This document shows, one piece after another, positions 25,718-34,411 of a stretch of 64,000 bases of DNA. The stretch lies in contig MKUO01000027.1 of the NCBI GenBank assembly GCA_001897855.1, positions 62,001 through 126,000 on the forward strand, given 5' to 3'. This DNA is from Bacteroidetes bacterium 43-93 (lineage in GTDB: Bacteria > Bacteroidota > Bacteroidia > Chitinophagales > Chitinophagaceae). The notes beneath the pieces were generated by a model. The model ran no database searches, was not told where the DNA came from, and worked only from the letters and a program-made list of their open reading frames with translations. Each line of letters opens with the position of its first letter. Position 1 is the stretch's first letter. The translations under genes and the position numbers were made by a program.

Positions 25718-27976
25718 TTATTCTTCGTCAATACTATTGAGCATTTTGCGGTATGCCTTAATAAAGATAGCACCTAAGTTTTTATGAGGTGGTATATAGT
25801 CAGAGAACATTTCTTTTTCTGTAGCCCGTCCCTTAGCGCTGAAATAAGCATCCAGGTTGCGCCATGTTTGTATCCAGTCTATGTCCTTACCTGCCTGTAT
25901 CTGGTCTTCTATGCTCTTGATGATAGGCTCATTGACATTGCGGGAGCCTACTTGCTTGGATGATATGATGTGCGCATCAGGAGCACGATCCAGCACCTTA
26001 CCCAGGTTGTGATAACCACCGCAAGAGCCCAGCATTACGATACGGTTTTCGCGAGCGAGGTTGTCTATCGTTAATGGCAGGTGGTAGCTATGGCCACGAT
26101 GTATGATGACCGTTGGGTGGATGTTGTTATCCGTTAAATATTTTGCCAGTTCTTTCTGTGCCTCTTCGTCGCCGGGCTCCGGTACCGGCAGGTTCGCAAA
26201 TATGGTAATATGCTTATCTGTAGTGGATGTAATGGTAGTCCAGTACTTATTAGTATTGGTGATCTTCCATTTGCCATCGCGGAAATTGCCAAGGAAGCTT
26301 GCATAAGAAGTTTTGCCATCCTCGTCTCCATAGAAGAACGCCTGCTCATATATCACACCCGAATCGTCCTGCAGATTTTTATTCAACACCAGGTTGATAG
26401 GCGAGAGGTTTAGCTTCTCTGATTGCTCTGCAACAAGGTTACGGTTACTATCTACAGATTTTGAACCCTCGAACAAAGTGGCCAGTAATCCGTAAACGAT
26501 CACACCTTTTTTGCTGCGCGCTTTATATGCCGCTTCGTAATTGTCCTTCACCTGTTTTTCAAGGAAGGCAGCAAGGTCCGGGTCTTTGATGCTGCCAAAG
26601 GCATCAGCTACATCCACCGCATCTTCCAGGTCATCGTCTTTGCCCTTTTCAAGGCCGGCAATGAAATCGCGCATGATACTGCCTTTGTGTTCTGCATCCA
26701 TCGTAGATAAGAACTCGGGCAGGGTACCATAACCCGCACACATGCGTATAAATGTTCGGAATTTATCGCGGTGTACTTTATCCAGTAATTCATTGCCCGT
26801 CATCGGTTTCATACGCTCCATCATACGCCTGAATGTGCCGAGGAAGCTACTGGTATATATCTCGTCCTGTCCGTACACCATAATGAAATAAAGCGCCGGT
26901 GCATCAAAGCTATCGATGCAGCGGAAACGAACGGCATCTTTTTCTTCGTGCAGATCGTTCATGTCACGTACATACTTCAAACCACGATACTGTAGCTCAT
27001 CGGTATAGGTATCGCCACCGATGGCAACGTTCTCTACCTTCAGTCTTACCAAATTCTGATAGAAAAGATCCTGGTGGGCAGTGATATAATCGACCTGCTG
27101 TATGGTAAGGCGTTTTGAGTAGATATCATTAATAAAAGGCATTGCCCTTAGTGGAGATTTAGACTCCTGCGATATGCGCACAATGGCCTGTACCAGCGGG
27201 TCTTTGCTGCGCTTCACCGCGCCGCTGAGTACGTAGTTGGTAGAGGAGGCATAATTGAATAATTCACTCGGCACTACCTTGGCCGCTGCTGCAACAATAT
27301 CATCAGCATATGGGTCATTGGCAAATTCAGCCAGGCGTTTGATCAACACCTGTGGCTCCCGTTTGCCCATTTCTGTGTATATAAATATACGTTCGGCAGA
27401 TTGTGGATCGTACAACTGCTTTACATTTTCCAGTGTCTGGAAGCTGATATGATTGTGAATGAAGCCCGTAGCCTCACCCTTGCTTCGTGCTATGATCAGG
27501 TCATGCAGGTTGTTTACCCGTTTGCGGTAAAAGCCGGGATCGGGTTTAACATCCTGGTTAAAGTCGATCAGCAATTGGTTGATGGCCTGCAGGCAACGTA
27601 TCTTCTCCCTGCTTTCTATATAGGTATCACCACCGCTGCCATCTACAGGCATGTTTTCTATCATGATCTGCATATGGTCTATCTCCTGGAAGATAGCATG
27701 GCCCAAATTCTTATTTATGGTAGAGTCCTCTGAATAATACAACTCTTTATTACGGGCAACGCCGTCGGTAATATCAGCGCGGTTTTGCTCACGGTCTATC
27801 TTGTCGTGCCACAACCTGCGATTGAGCGGTATCGGCTGTACCAGTGTATCTATATCATAAATACTTACTTCCTTAACAACTTCTTTCTTTTTTCTACGCT
27901 GTGCTTCCGCCTTGCCCGGCAATATACCTGTTACTAAGAACAATGTTGCCAGGCCAATAGATAGTGCTTTCTTCAT
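25718..27976 (-). CDS. Large exported protein with a clan CD (caspase/CHAT-like) His-Cys pattern near the C-terminus
   Basis: 752 residues with a signal peptide cleaved near KAEAQ (residue 25). The middle (about 60-560) is mostly helical without a recognised family. At about 618-655 come a hydrophobic strand then HRGHSYHL (His near 624-627), and 20-25 residues later a second strand then MLGSCGGYHN (Cys near 651). This strand-HxGH then strand-xCGG order is the catalytic signature of clan CD peptidases (caspase, gingipain, CHAT, legumain). A conserved-looking tail AHIISSKQVGSRNVNEPII follows. The peptidase assignment is inference from motif order. It is co-transcribed with PPK2. Confidence 0.7.
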   Translation of the reverse strand: MKKALSIGLATLFLVTGILPGKAEAQRRKKKEVVKEVSIYDIDTLVQPIPLNRRLWHDKIDREQNRADITDGVARNKELYYSEDSTINKNLGHAIFQEIDHMQIMIENMPVDGSGGDTYIESREKIRCLQAINQLLIDFNQDVKPDPGFYRKRVNNLHDLIIARSKGEATGFIHNHISFQTLENVKQLYDPQSAERIFIYTEMGKREPQVLIKRLAEFANDPYADDIVAAAAKVVPSELFNYASSTNYVLSGAVKRSKDPLVQAIVRISQESKSPLRAMPFINDIYSKRLTIQQVDYITAHQDLFYQNLVRLKVENVAIGGDTYTDELQYRGLKYVRDMNDLHEEKDAVRFRCIDSFDAPALYFIMVYGQDEIYTSSFLGTFRRMMERMKPMTGNELLDKVHRDKFRTFIRMCAGYGTLPEFLSTMDAEHKGSIMRDFIAGLEKGKDDDLEDAVDVADAFGSIKDPDLAAFLEKQVKDNYEAAYKARSKKGVIVYGLLATLFEGSKSVDSNRNLVAEQSEKLNLSPINLVLNKNLQDDSGVIYEQAFFYGDEDGKTSYASFLGNFRDGKWKITNTNKYWTTITSTTDKHITIFANLPVPEPGDEEAQKELAKYLTDNNIHPTVIIHRGHSYHLPLTIDNLARENRIVMLGSCGGYHNLGKVLDRAPDAHIISSKQVGSRNVNEPIIKSIEDQIQAGKDIDWIQTWRNLDAYFSAKGRATEKEMFSDYIPPHKNLGAIFIKAYRKMLNSIDEE

Positions 27977-28013
27977 TCAAATAATATTACGCAATGGGCC
28001 AAAGCCGAAACTA

Positions 28014-28021
28014 CAAAAATA
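28014..28021 (-). promoter_or_regulatory. Possible -7 box for the 752-residue protein gene
   Basis: On the minus strand TATTTTTG, 38 bp before the ATG at 27976. No matching -33 box. It lies just beyond the glyA terminator hairpin. Confidence 0.3.
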
Positions 28022-28024
28022 AGG

Positions 28025-28064
28025 AAAGCCGCCTTGTTAAGGATTGTCTAAACATGGCGGCTTT
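28025..28064 (-). terminator. Hairpin terminator after glyA
   Basis: AAAGCCGCC (28025-28033) pairs with GGCGGCTTT (28056-28064), 22-nt loop. On the minus strand it is followed by CCTTATTTTTG, a weak U-tract. Confidence 0.6.
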
Positions 28065-28083
28065 AAAAATTGTTTATATATAA

Positions 28084-29361
28084 CTACCACTCCGGGTAGA
28101 GCGGAAACAGCTTCATAAATTCGTTCACTTCGTTACGAACTGCATTTATAACGCTTTCATCATCAGCGGCCATCAGCACCCTATCCAGCCAGTTAACGAT
28201 CTGCGGCATGTGTTCTTCTTTCAGTCCGCGTGTAGTAATGGCGGGTACACCAATACGTATGCCTGAAGTGATGAACGGAGATTTATCATCAAAAGGCACC
28301 ATATTCTTATTGATGGTAATATCTGCCTGTACCAGTGTATTCTCTGCCTTTTTGCCGCTGATGTTCTTATTACGCAGGTCTATCAGCAGCAGGTGATTAT
28401 CCGTGCCTCCTGATACTATATTGTAGTTTTTCTCTGTAAGCTCTTTTGCAACCGCCTGCGCATTACGTATTACCTGCGCTGTGTATTCGCTGAACTTATC
28501 CTGCAAAATTTCGTAAAAAGCAACAGCTTTTGCTGCGATCACATGCTCCAGCGGGCCGCCCTGTGTACCGGGGAAAACAGCCAGGTCTATCAGCTGGCTC
28601 GCCATCCTTGTTTCGCCTTTAGGCCCTTTAGCGCCCCATGTGTTCTCAAAATCCTCCTTCATAAGGATGAGGCCACCACGAGGGCCACGCAGCGTTTTGT
28701 GCGTAGTAGTGGTAACAAAATGGCAATGCTCGAACGGAGAATTCAAATGTTTTTTAGCAATGAGGCCGGCAGGGTGAGATATATCTGCCATTACCAGCGC
28801 GCCTATCTTATCTGCAACGGCACGGATGCGGGCATAATCCCAATCGCGGCTGTAGGCAGATGCGCCGCAGATGATGAGCTTTGGCTTGTGTTCTAGCGCT
28901 TGTTTTTCAAGATGGTCATAATCTACCAGGCCATCTTCTTTGCGTACACCGTAGTGTACCGCATTGTATAACTTGCCCGAAAAATTAACCGGGGAGCCGT
29001 GTGTCAGGTGGCCACCCATGCTGAGGTCGAGGCCGAGGATGGTATCGCCCGGCTGCAGGCATGCCAGCATTACGGCAGCATTGGCCTGCGCACCGCTGTG
29101 CGGCTGCACATTGGCATAGGCCACATCAAATATCTCCTTAGCACGGTCTATAGCCAGTTGCTCGCTCAGGTCTACCACCTCGCAGCCGCCATAGTAGCGC
29201 TTACCCGGGTATCCCTCTGCGTACTTATTGGTCATGACACTACCCATTGCCTGCATTACCTGCTCGCTGGTAAAGTTCTCTGATGCTATGAGTTCCAGGC
29301 CGCGGCGCTGGCGTTCTAATTCTTCGTGTATGAGGCCGAATATGGCTATATCGCGTTGCAT
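28084..29361 (-). CDS. glyA: Serine hydroxymethyltransferase
   Basis: 425 residues, normal for Gly[20 protein letters not shown] and [18 protein letters not shown] open the protein, and the PLP-lysine motif is [14 protein letters not shown]. It interconverts serine and glycine and supplies 5,10-methylenetetrahydrofolate. It is a single-gene unit with a consensus promoter upstream and a hairpin downstream. Confidence 0.98.
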   Translation of the reverse strand: MQRDIAIFGLIHEELERQRRGLELIASENFTSEQVMQAMGSVMTNKYAEGYPGKRYYGGCEVVDLSEQLAIDRAKEIFDVAYANVQPHSGAQANAAVMLACLQPGDTILGLDLSMGGHLTHGSPVNFSGKLYNAVHYGVRKEDGLVDYDHLEKQALEHKPKLIICGASAYSRDWDYARIRAVADKIGALVMADISHPAGLIAKKHLNSPFEHCHFVTTTTHKTLRGPRGGLILMKEDFENTWGAKGPKGETRMASQLIDLAVFPGTQGGPLEHVIAAKAVAFYEILQDKFSEYTAQVIRNAQAVAKELTEKNYNIVSGGTDNHLLLIDLRNKNISGKKAENTLVQADITINKNMVPFDDKSPFITSGIRIGVPAITTRGLKEEHMPQIVNWLDRVLMAADDESVINAVRNEVNEFMKLFPLYPEW

Positions 29362-29383
29362 GTGGTGTTGATGAATTTGGCTG

Positions 29384-29415
29384 CAAAGGTAGGGGAATAA
29401 ACAGGGGATTGCAAA
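29384..29415 (-). promoter_or_regulatory. Consensus promoter of glyA
   Basis: On the minus strand TTTG (29412-29415), 20-bp spacer, TACCTTTG (29384-29391). The -7 box is 22 bp before the ATG. Confidence 0.7.
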
Positions 29416-29428
29416 GTGGGACTTGAAT

Positions 29429-29478
29429 GGCGTTGCAAACGCCGGTCGTGGGCATCCTTCGTTGCAAACGAGGACGAG
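29429..29478 (+). repeat. REP-like unit A
   Basis: Palindrome GGCGTTGCAAACGCC, 12-nt spacer GGTCGTGGGCAT, then C(T)CTCGTT-GCA-AACGAGG-type palindrome and ACGAG. It shares the design of units C and D beside the RAYT gene. Confidence 0.85.
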
Positions 29479-29495
29479 TGGTTTGGGTTACAAAC

Positions 29496-29537
29496 GGCGT
29501 TACAAACGCCGGACGCCGCATCCTCGTTGTATACAGC
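29496..29537 (+). repeat. REP-like unit A', degenerate
   Basis: GGCGTTACAAACGCC (29496-29510), then a diverged spacer and a decayed second palindrome starting TCCTCGTTGTA. Confidence 0.65.
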
Positions 29538-29553
29538 ATGAGAGGAGGACTAT

Positions 29554-30006
29554 TTAATCAATATTGTTAACTACGGATACGTTTCGCTTCTTCAATAGCG
29601 ACAATAAATCATCGAATTTTTCTGTTCGAACATCAAAACCGAAATCATATCTTTTAAAACCCTTTTTAGTACAACGTATGGTTACCCATGGATTCAATTT
29701 CCCAGCATTAGGTGTGATAATTTTAATTTCAACAATATCCTTTAGCGGAAATTCGAAGTGATTATAAAATGGTCGTAATGGACGTTTTACCACCAATTTA
29801 TCTTCATAAAGTAGCCAAACCGAAGTATAAAATTGTTCATACAAATAAATGCAAACAAATAATACCCATCCTCCACTCAAAATAAATTTTTGCAATTTAT
29901 CTATACTTTTTACACCTCCCCAATAGACAGTAATACCAATGATAATCAATGGCAAAAATGAATTTCCAAATTTGGATGTCACTTTACTTATCGGCTTTTC
30001 TTCCAT
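29554..30006 (-). CDS. Membrane protein with possible PH-like domain
   Basis: 150 residues. Two membrane helices (about 15-32 and 42-60) are followed by a beta-rich segment (SVWLLYEDKLVVKRPLRP, FPLKDIVEIKI, PWVTIRCTKKG, RYDFGFDVRTEKFDDLLSLL) that follows the plan of bacterial PH-like domains. Function unknown. It is enclosed by REP-like units, so it may have been carried or recently inserted. Composition is more AT-rich than glyA. Confidence 0.65.
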   Translation of the reverse strand: MEEKPISKVTSKFGNSFLPLIIIGITVYWGGVKSIDKLQKFILSGGWVLFVCIYLYEQFYTSVWLLYEDKLVVKRPLRPFYNHFEFPLKDIVEIKIITPNAGKLNPWVTIRCTKKGFKRYDFGFDVRTEKFDDLLSLLKKRNVSVVNNID

Positions 30007-30050
30007 TTTGATTCTCTTATTTTATCTGTGACAATATAAGATACCATGTT

Positions 30051-30101
30051 CTCGTCCTCGTTTGCAACGAGGATGCATACTTGCAGCGTTTGTAACGCTG
30101 C
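30051..30101 (-). repeat. REP-like unit B, inverted
   Basis: The same two-palindrome unit in reverse orientation: CTCGTCCTCGTTTGCAACGAGG, a spacer, then GCAGCGTTTGTAACGCTGC (30083-30101). Its last base is the first base of the RAYT stop codon. Confidence 0.85.
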
Positions 30102-30649
30102 TAATCAATAATAATATCTACTAATCCTTTCTTGCCTGCATAATCACTTGCGCTACTGAAGATATAATCCTGGGCATAAGCTACTATTTGTTGTCTTACC
30201 GGGTTTTCATGTATATAATCGAGCTTTTGTTTAAACAAATTGCTGTTGTCCAGGTTTATAGCGTGATTGTCGTCTGTCCACAATTTGTAGTTTTCGGCTC
30301 TTCCTGTTGAATTAGCCCAATAACCGAATTTGCGTAGCAGCCAATCTCTCCGGCTTTCTGGTATTGTTTGTATGATTTCAAGGAGCTTTTTAGAAGTAAA
30401 TTTTTTATAATCACGTATAATGCCGGAAAGTGTAGCAGGTGGTATTGCCCGAACGATGAGGTGCATATGGTTGGTCATTAATACCCAGCCATAACATTCC
30501 AATCCTTTTTCTGCGATGCAATAATTAAGAGAATCAACGATGACTTGTTTGTATTCAGGCCTTGTAAATATATCTATCCATTCTACTACTGTGAATGTTA
30601 GAAAATACGTGGCATGCTGATCTGTTATAAAGTATCTGTCCCCTGACAT
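30101..30649 (-). CDS. REP-associated tyrosine transposase (RAYT)
   Basis: 182 residues of the Y1/IS200-like fold (PF01797). The HUH-type metal motif is HMH at 61-63 (MTNHMHLIVRA) and the catalytic tyrosine is Y145 in KLDYIHENPVR. Size and the WTDDNHAINL-like region fit the RAYT group rather than IS200 TnpA. RAYTs nick REP palindromes and are thought to have spread them; here five matching palindrome units lie on both sides. Catalytic residues are intact. Confidence 0.9.
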   Translation of the reverse strand: MSGDRYFITDQHATYFLTFTVVEWIDIFTRPEYKQVIVDSLNYCIAEKGLECYGWVLMTNHMHLIVRAIPPATLSGIIRDYKKFTSKKLLEIIQTIPESRRDWLLRKFGYWANSTGRAENYKLWTDDNHAINLDNSNLFKQKLDYIHENPVRQQIVAYAQDYIFSSASDYAGKKGLVDIIID

Positions 30650-30672
30650 AAAGCTAATATAGGATAATTATG

Positions 30673-30721
30673 GGCGTTACAAACGCTGTTCGTGAACATC
30701 CTCGTTGCAAACGAGGACGAG
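30673..30721 (+). repeat. REP-like unit C
   Basis: GGCGTTACAAACGCT, spacer GTTCGTGAACAT, CCTCGTTGCAAACGAGG, ACGAG. Starts 24 bp upstream of the RAYT start codon. Confidence 0.9.
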
Positions 30722-30737
30722 AGCTAAGATAATTATT

Positions 30738-30786
30738 GGCGTTGCAAACGCCGTTCGTGAGCATCCTCGTTGCAAACGAGGACGAG
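30738..30786 (+). repeat. REP-like unit D
   Basis: GGCGTTGCAAACGCC, spacer GTTCGTGAGCAT, CCTCGTTGCAAACGAGG, ACGAG. In direct orientation to unit C, 65 bp apart. Confidence 0.9.
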
Positions 30787-30823
30787 TAGGGCAATTATAA
30801 GAATTATTTTGACTTAATGTTCT

Positions 30824-31204
30824 TTACACCCCCTGCTTCACCAGCTTACTTAAAGTAAGTAGTACGCATTGCATGACGCTGGCAATGGTGCCAATCATGG
30901 CATACCATAAGGTAGCGAGGTTGAAGATGAGCATTGCTTTCCACGCCCAGGGTTTGTTGGTGATAAAACCATAAGTGATGTATAAACCTGCTACACCCCA
31001 TACTATAAAGAGTAGCTTCATAGGTGTGGACTCTGGGTTGATGCCTACTGCGGATACTACATTGCTCCATGGGCCAAGCTGTCCTGCATGTGTACCCGAT
31101 GTAGGGCGTATATAATCGCCGGTAGTGAGCGCATGAGCACCGTCAAACGTCATATAACCGAAGTTGATAACCGCAAGCAGGATGATGATCCACTTAATGA
31201 ACAT
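30824..31204 (-). CDS. Four-helix membrane protein of unknown function
   Basis: 126 residues from the ATG at 31204; a longer frame to 31273 would overlap the upstream gene and adds no hydrophobic start. Four membrane helices (about 2-20, 50-70, 77-92, 97-118), with the loop DGAHALTTGDYIRPTSGTHAGQLGPW between the first two. No family identified. It lies 46 bp downstream of a beta-barrel-like gene on the same strand. Confidence 0.6.
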   Translation of the reverse strand: MFIKWIIILLAVINFGYMTFDGAHALTTGDYIRPTSGTHAGQLGPWSNVVSAVGINPESTPMKLLFIVWGVAGLYITYGFITNKPWAWKAMLIFNLATLWYAMIGTIASVMQCVLLTLSKLVKQGV

Positions 31205-31250
31205 AGAAGCTGTGTTTTCTATGCACAAAGTACGAATAGTATTTTGATAC

Positions 31251-31952
31251 CTACAAGCGCAGCGAAAGGCCAAGCCTTGCTGTGATATAATTGGAGAACA
31301 TAGAGAAATCTAAAACGCCATATCTCTGCGCGCTCACAGGCAGGGCAGGGTCTGCAATGTTTTCCCTGGTATAGCTCATGTCTGCAACAGTGATAGGTAT
31401 ATTGGCATCGAGGCTGAGCCTGTGTGTAAGCGGTACTGTTATGCGCGGTATTACAAAACTGCGTACTCCGATATAGGTTTGTGTAACAGGGTAGTCGCTA
31501 TTAAGGTAGGGAGTAGAATGATAGCGATCGAAATAAGGCATAGCTGCAAAACCAATAGATGGCTGAACGAGCCAGTGTTTTTTCTTGCCGATGCTCACGA
31601 TATATTCATAACGGGCTGCAACGATAGCATGTGTAAGCCTGGAAGTAAGCTCATAATATTTGATACCTGTTACTGGTTGGGTAAACTGTGTTTTGATATC
31701 CATCTTGCGGACGTCCAGGATACTTAATTCCAGTTCGTGAAAATTGCCGCGTTTGTTTTTCTTGGTTACAGCTACAGAGGGCGACAAAAACCGTATATCA
31801 TCTATATGCTGTGTCATCCCGAAGGTACGGGTAGTATGCTCACCATGGAAAGATGTGAAGCTGCCCAGTGCATAGGCTTTTACAAAATACTGTTGTGCAT
31901 GAAGCAGTGTGCTGCACAGCATAAGGGCTGCAAAGGAGATCGTCTTAATCAT
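31251..31952 (-). CDS. Predicted outer-membrane beta-barrel or periplasmic protein
   Basis: 233 residues. Signal peptide of about 19 residues ending LLHAQ. The rest alternates amphipathic strands (FVKAYALGSFTSFH, HAIVAARYEYIVSI, TYIGVRSFVIPRITVPLTHRLSLDANIPI) and ends ITARLGLSLRL, as in small OmpW/PorT-like barrels. Function unknown. Confidence 0.65.
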   Translation of the reverse strand: MIKTISFAALMLCSTLLHAQQYFVKAYALGSFTSFHGEHTTRTFGMTQHIDDIRFLSPSVAVTKKNKRGNFHELELSILDVRKMDIKTQFTQPVTGIKYYELTSRLTHAIVAARYEYIVSIGKKKHWLVQPSIGFAAMPYFDRYHSTPYLNSDYPVTQTYIGVRSFVIPRITVPLTHRLSLDANIPITVADMSYTRENIADPALPVSAQRYGVLDFSMFSNYITARLGLSLRL

Positions 31953-31999
31953 TAATGCTTTCGTTTTAATGGTTAACGCAGTGTAAACTTTGTTATTGC

Positions 32000-33880
32000 C
32001 TATTGTGCAATAAATACAGGAACATTCACCTGGTGCCTTAATGTGTTAATAGTTTCCCCGAAGATGATATCCTTAAAAGTTTTGTGGCCATGACTGCCGA
32101 GTACCAACAGGTCGCATTTATTCTCTTTTACAATACGACTGATCTCTGCAATACGGTTGCGGAAACCGAGTACACCAATCGCATCGTATTGCTGCTCTTT
32201 GAAGAACTGTACGTATTTGCTCAATTGTTCTTTGTCCATGATGGTCTCATAATCGCTGGCCTGGTCCTGCATCAATCGTGCCTGCGCACTTTCTACGATG
32301 TGCACTAAAACATAGCGTGTAGATCTATCGCCCAGCTGCATAGCATACTGTATAACGCGCAGATCCTTATCGCTATAGTCGAGCGCGACAGCCACATTCT
32401 GGAATGGCCTTGATACCGTAGTGCGTAAGCTATCCATGTCGATGGTGTTGTGTATATCGATACTGGTTTCCCTGCGGCGCAGTATCAGCGGGTATATTAT
32501 CGTAACACCCAATAGTACTACAATGCCCAGTTCGCCGGCAACTACCATGCCTTTTACAACGTCACTGTTAGCGTCCTGTATCCAGCCGTTCGCAGTTTCG
32601 TACACTAATTTAAGATTTAAAATAACGATGATGATCGCTACGATCCATGCTAATACCTTGGTGACCGGTTTGATGGCAAAATCGCCCATGCGTTTTTTAT
32701 CACTTACAAAATGTATTAGCGGTATCACGGCAAAAGCAAGCTGCATACTTAGTAATACCTGGCTGAATACCAGCATGGCATCTACCTCTTCTTCGCCCAT
32801 TAACCATATCACCAGCACGGCGGGGATAATAGCCAGCAAGCGGGTGATCAGTCGGCGAACCAATGGATTGATACGCAAACGCAGATAACCTTCCATTACT
32901 ATTTGCCCGGCGAGCGTACCTGTAACGGTAGAGCTTTGTCCCGCTGCTATAAGCGCGATAGCGAATAAATGCGAAGCCCATTTATTACCCAGCAACGGCG
33001 CCAGCAAGCGATGTGCATCTTTCAATGAAGCAACCGATTGATTGCCTGACGTGTAGAATACGGCGGCTGCTAAAACCAATATAGCCGTGTTCACAAAGAA
33101 AGCCATGTTGAGCGCTATAGTGCTATCTATGGTATTCAGTTTAATGGCCTTCTTGATAGATGCTTTATCACGGCTGATCTTACGGGTTTGTACAAGGGCA
33201 GAGTGGAGATAGAGGTTGTGTGGCATTACCGTGGCACCAATGATACCTATAGCTATATACAGTGCCGCACTATTGGGTATGGATGGGGAGAAGCCCTTCA
33301 ATACCTCGGCCATATCCGGCCTGGCAAAAAAGATCTCCAGCAGGAAACAGCCGCCAATGATGGCTACCAATGTAATGATGAACGCTTCCAGCTTACGCAT
33401 GCCGAGGCGCTGCAGGTATAAAAGTAACACTGTATCAAGCAAAGTAAGTAAGACACCCGCGAGCAAGGGGATGCCCAATAGCAGGTTGAGGCCAATAGCC
33501 ATACCTAATACCTCGGCCAGATCACAGGCCGCAATGGCTATTTCTGCCAGTATATATAAGATGAAGTTTGCCCAGCGGGGGTATACCTCCCTGTTACATT
33601 GTGCAAGGTCGCGACCCTGTACGATGCCGAGGCGCGATGCCAGCGATTGCAGGAGCAAAGCCATAAGGTTGCTCATCAGCAGTACCCAGATGAGCCTGTA
33701 GCCAAACTGGCTGCCACCGGCAAGGTCTGTAGCCCAGTTGCCGGGATCCATATAACCAACACTAACTAAATATGCGGGGCCGAGGAAGGCTGCTATTTTC
33801 TTCCAGGGCTTTTTTGCTGCGGAGGGGTCTATGCTTTCGTGTACATCGCTTAACGATCTATCGTGTAAATCCCAGTTCAT
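32000..33880 (-). CDS. mntH: Nramp/MntH-type divalent metal transporter fused to a universal stress protein domain
   Basis: 626 residues; a plain MntH is about 410-450. Residues about 30-465 form the Nramp domain with the helix 1 metal motif DPGNWATDLAGGSQFGY and the helix 6 motif GATVMPHNLYLHSALVQ. Residues about 495-626 form a UspA-like domain: VAVALDYSDKDLRVIQYAM, and the nucleotide-binding-type loop LLVLGSHGHKTFKDIIFGETINTLRHQVNVPVFIAQ. It imports Mn(II) or similar ions with protons, and the cytoplasmic Usp domain may sense nucleotide or stress. Overlapping palindromes 7 bp before the ATG suggest metal-dependent repression. Confidence 0.9.
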   Translation of the reverse strand: MNWDLHDRSLSDVHESIDPSAAKKPWKKIAAFLGPAYLVSVGYMDPGNWATDLAGGSQFGYRLIWVLLMSNLMALLLQSLASRLGIVQGRDLAQCNREVYPRWANFILYILAEIAIAACDLAEVLGMAIGLNLLLGIPLLAGVLLTLLDTVLLLYLQRLGMRKLEAFIITLVAIIGGCFLLEIFFARPDMAEVLKGFSPSIPNSAALYIAIGIIGATVMPHNLYLHSALVQTRKISRDKASIKKAIKLNTIDSTIALNMAFFVNTAILVLAAAVFYTSGNQSVASLKDAHRLLAPLLGNKWASHLFAIALIAAGQSSTVTGTLAGQIVMEGYLRLRINPLVRRLITRLLAIIPAVLVIWLMGEEEVDAMLVFSQVLLSMQLAFAVIPLIHFVSDKKRMGDFAIKPVTKVLAWIVAIIIVILNLKLVYETANGWIQDANSDVVKGMVVAGELGIVVLLGVTIIYPLILRRRETSIDIHNTIDMDSLRTTVSRPFQNVAVALDYSDKDLRVIQYAMQLGDRSTRYVLVHIVESAQARLMQDQASDYETIMDKEQLSKYVQFFKEQQYDAIGVLGFRNRIAEISRIVKENKCDLLVLGSHGHKTFKDIIFGETINTLRHQVNVPVFIAQ

Positions 33881-33887
33881 TTATTTA

Positions 33888-33915
33888 TCTAAAAATAATT
33901 TTAGACAAATCTAAA
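33888..33915 (-). promoter_or_regulatory. Overlapping palindromic operator of the Nramp gene
   Basis: TCTAAAAATAATTTTAGA (33888-33905) and TTTAGACAAATCTAAA (33900-33915) are two palindromes sharing one TTTAGA arm, 7 bp before the start codon. The arms resemble DtxR/MntR-type boxes. Seen in sequence; the regulator is inferred. Confidence 0.65.
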
Positions 33916-34092
33916 AACAAAATTCTAAATAAAAAGTAAAATCTGCGCAATGGGACCTATATATCTTTTTATACCAGATTTTACTTAAAAACACGGCATG
34001 TCATTGAAAATCACTTAAATAATGTTTTTAGAACACTCAAAAACAAACAATTATACACTATTTCATATTATAAAATAAATGGTCCAAACATA

Positions 34093-34127
34093 GTACAACT
34101 TGTACCCATTGTATTGTTCTATGTTTG
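34093..34127 (+). promoter_or_regulatory. Promoter with a palindrome over the -33 box
   Basis: GTACAACTTGTAC (34093-34105) is a perfect 13-bp palindrome. Its TTG (34100-34102) is 17 bp before TATGTTTG (34120-34127), a TAnnTTTG box. The ATG is 16 bp further on. Confidence 0.6.
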
Positions 34128-34143
34128 TTTAAAACAAAATAAC

Positions 34144-34362
34144 ATGAACAAATACTCAGGTTTAAAATCAATTCTGGAAAAAGAAATTTGCCCTAATCAT
34201 GGACAAAGCGCAACAGTTAAAACGTCCGATAATATTTTACGTGGAAAAATATCATTGGAACATGTTTGCTGTGATAAATTTGAAAAGCATTTGACCGAAA
34301 TAATAACTGACTGGGTTGCCAATGAAAAAGCATCTTCAATAATAGATCAGCTCAAATTTTGA
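34144..34362 (+). CDS. Small conserved-type protein with CPxH and CC motifs
   Basis: 72 residues from the ATG at 34144; the earlier in-frame start at 34114 would place the promoter box inside the gene. EICPNHGQSATVK and EHVCCDKFEKHLTEII suggest a compact beta-alpha domain with Cys/His residues that could bind metal. It lies on its own next to the divergent Nramp gene and has a strong promoter with a palindrome. Function unknown. Confidence 0.6.
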   Translation: MNKYSGLKSILEKEICPNHGQSATVKTSDNILRGKISLEHVCCDKFEKHLTEIITDWVANEKASSIIDQLKF

Positions 34363-34411
34363 TGTTATGTAAATTGATTGAGTAAGATGAAGATTTACAT
34401 AATTTCCTTAC

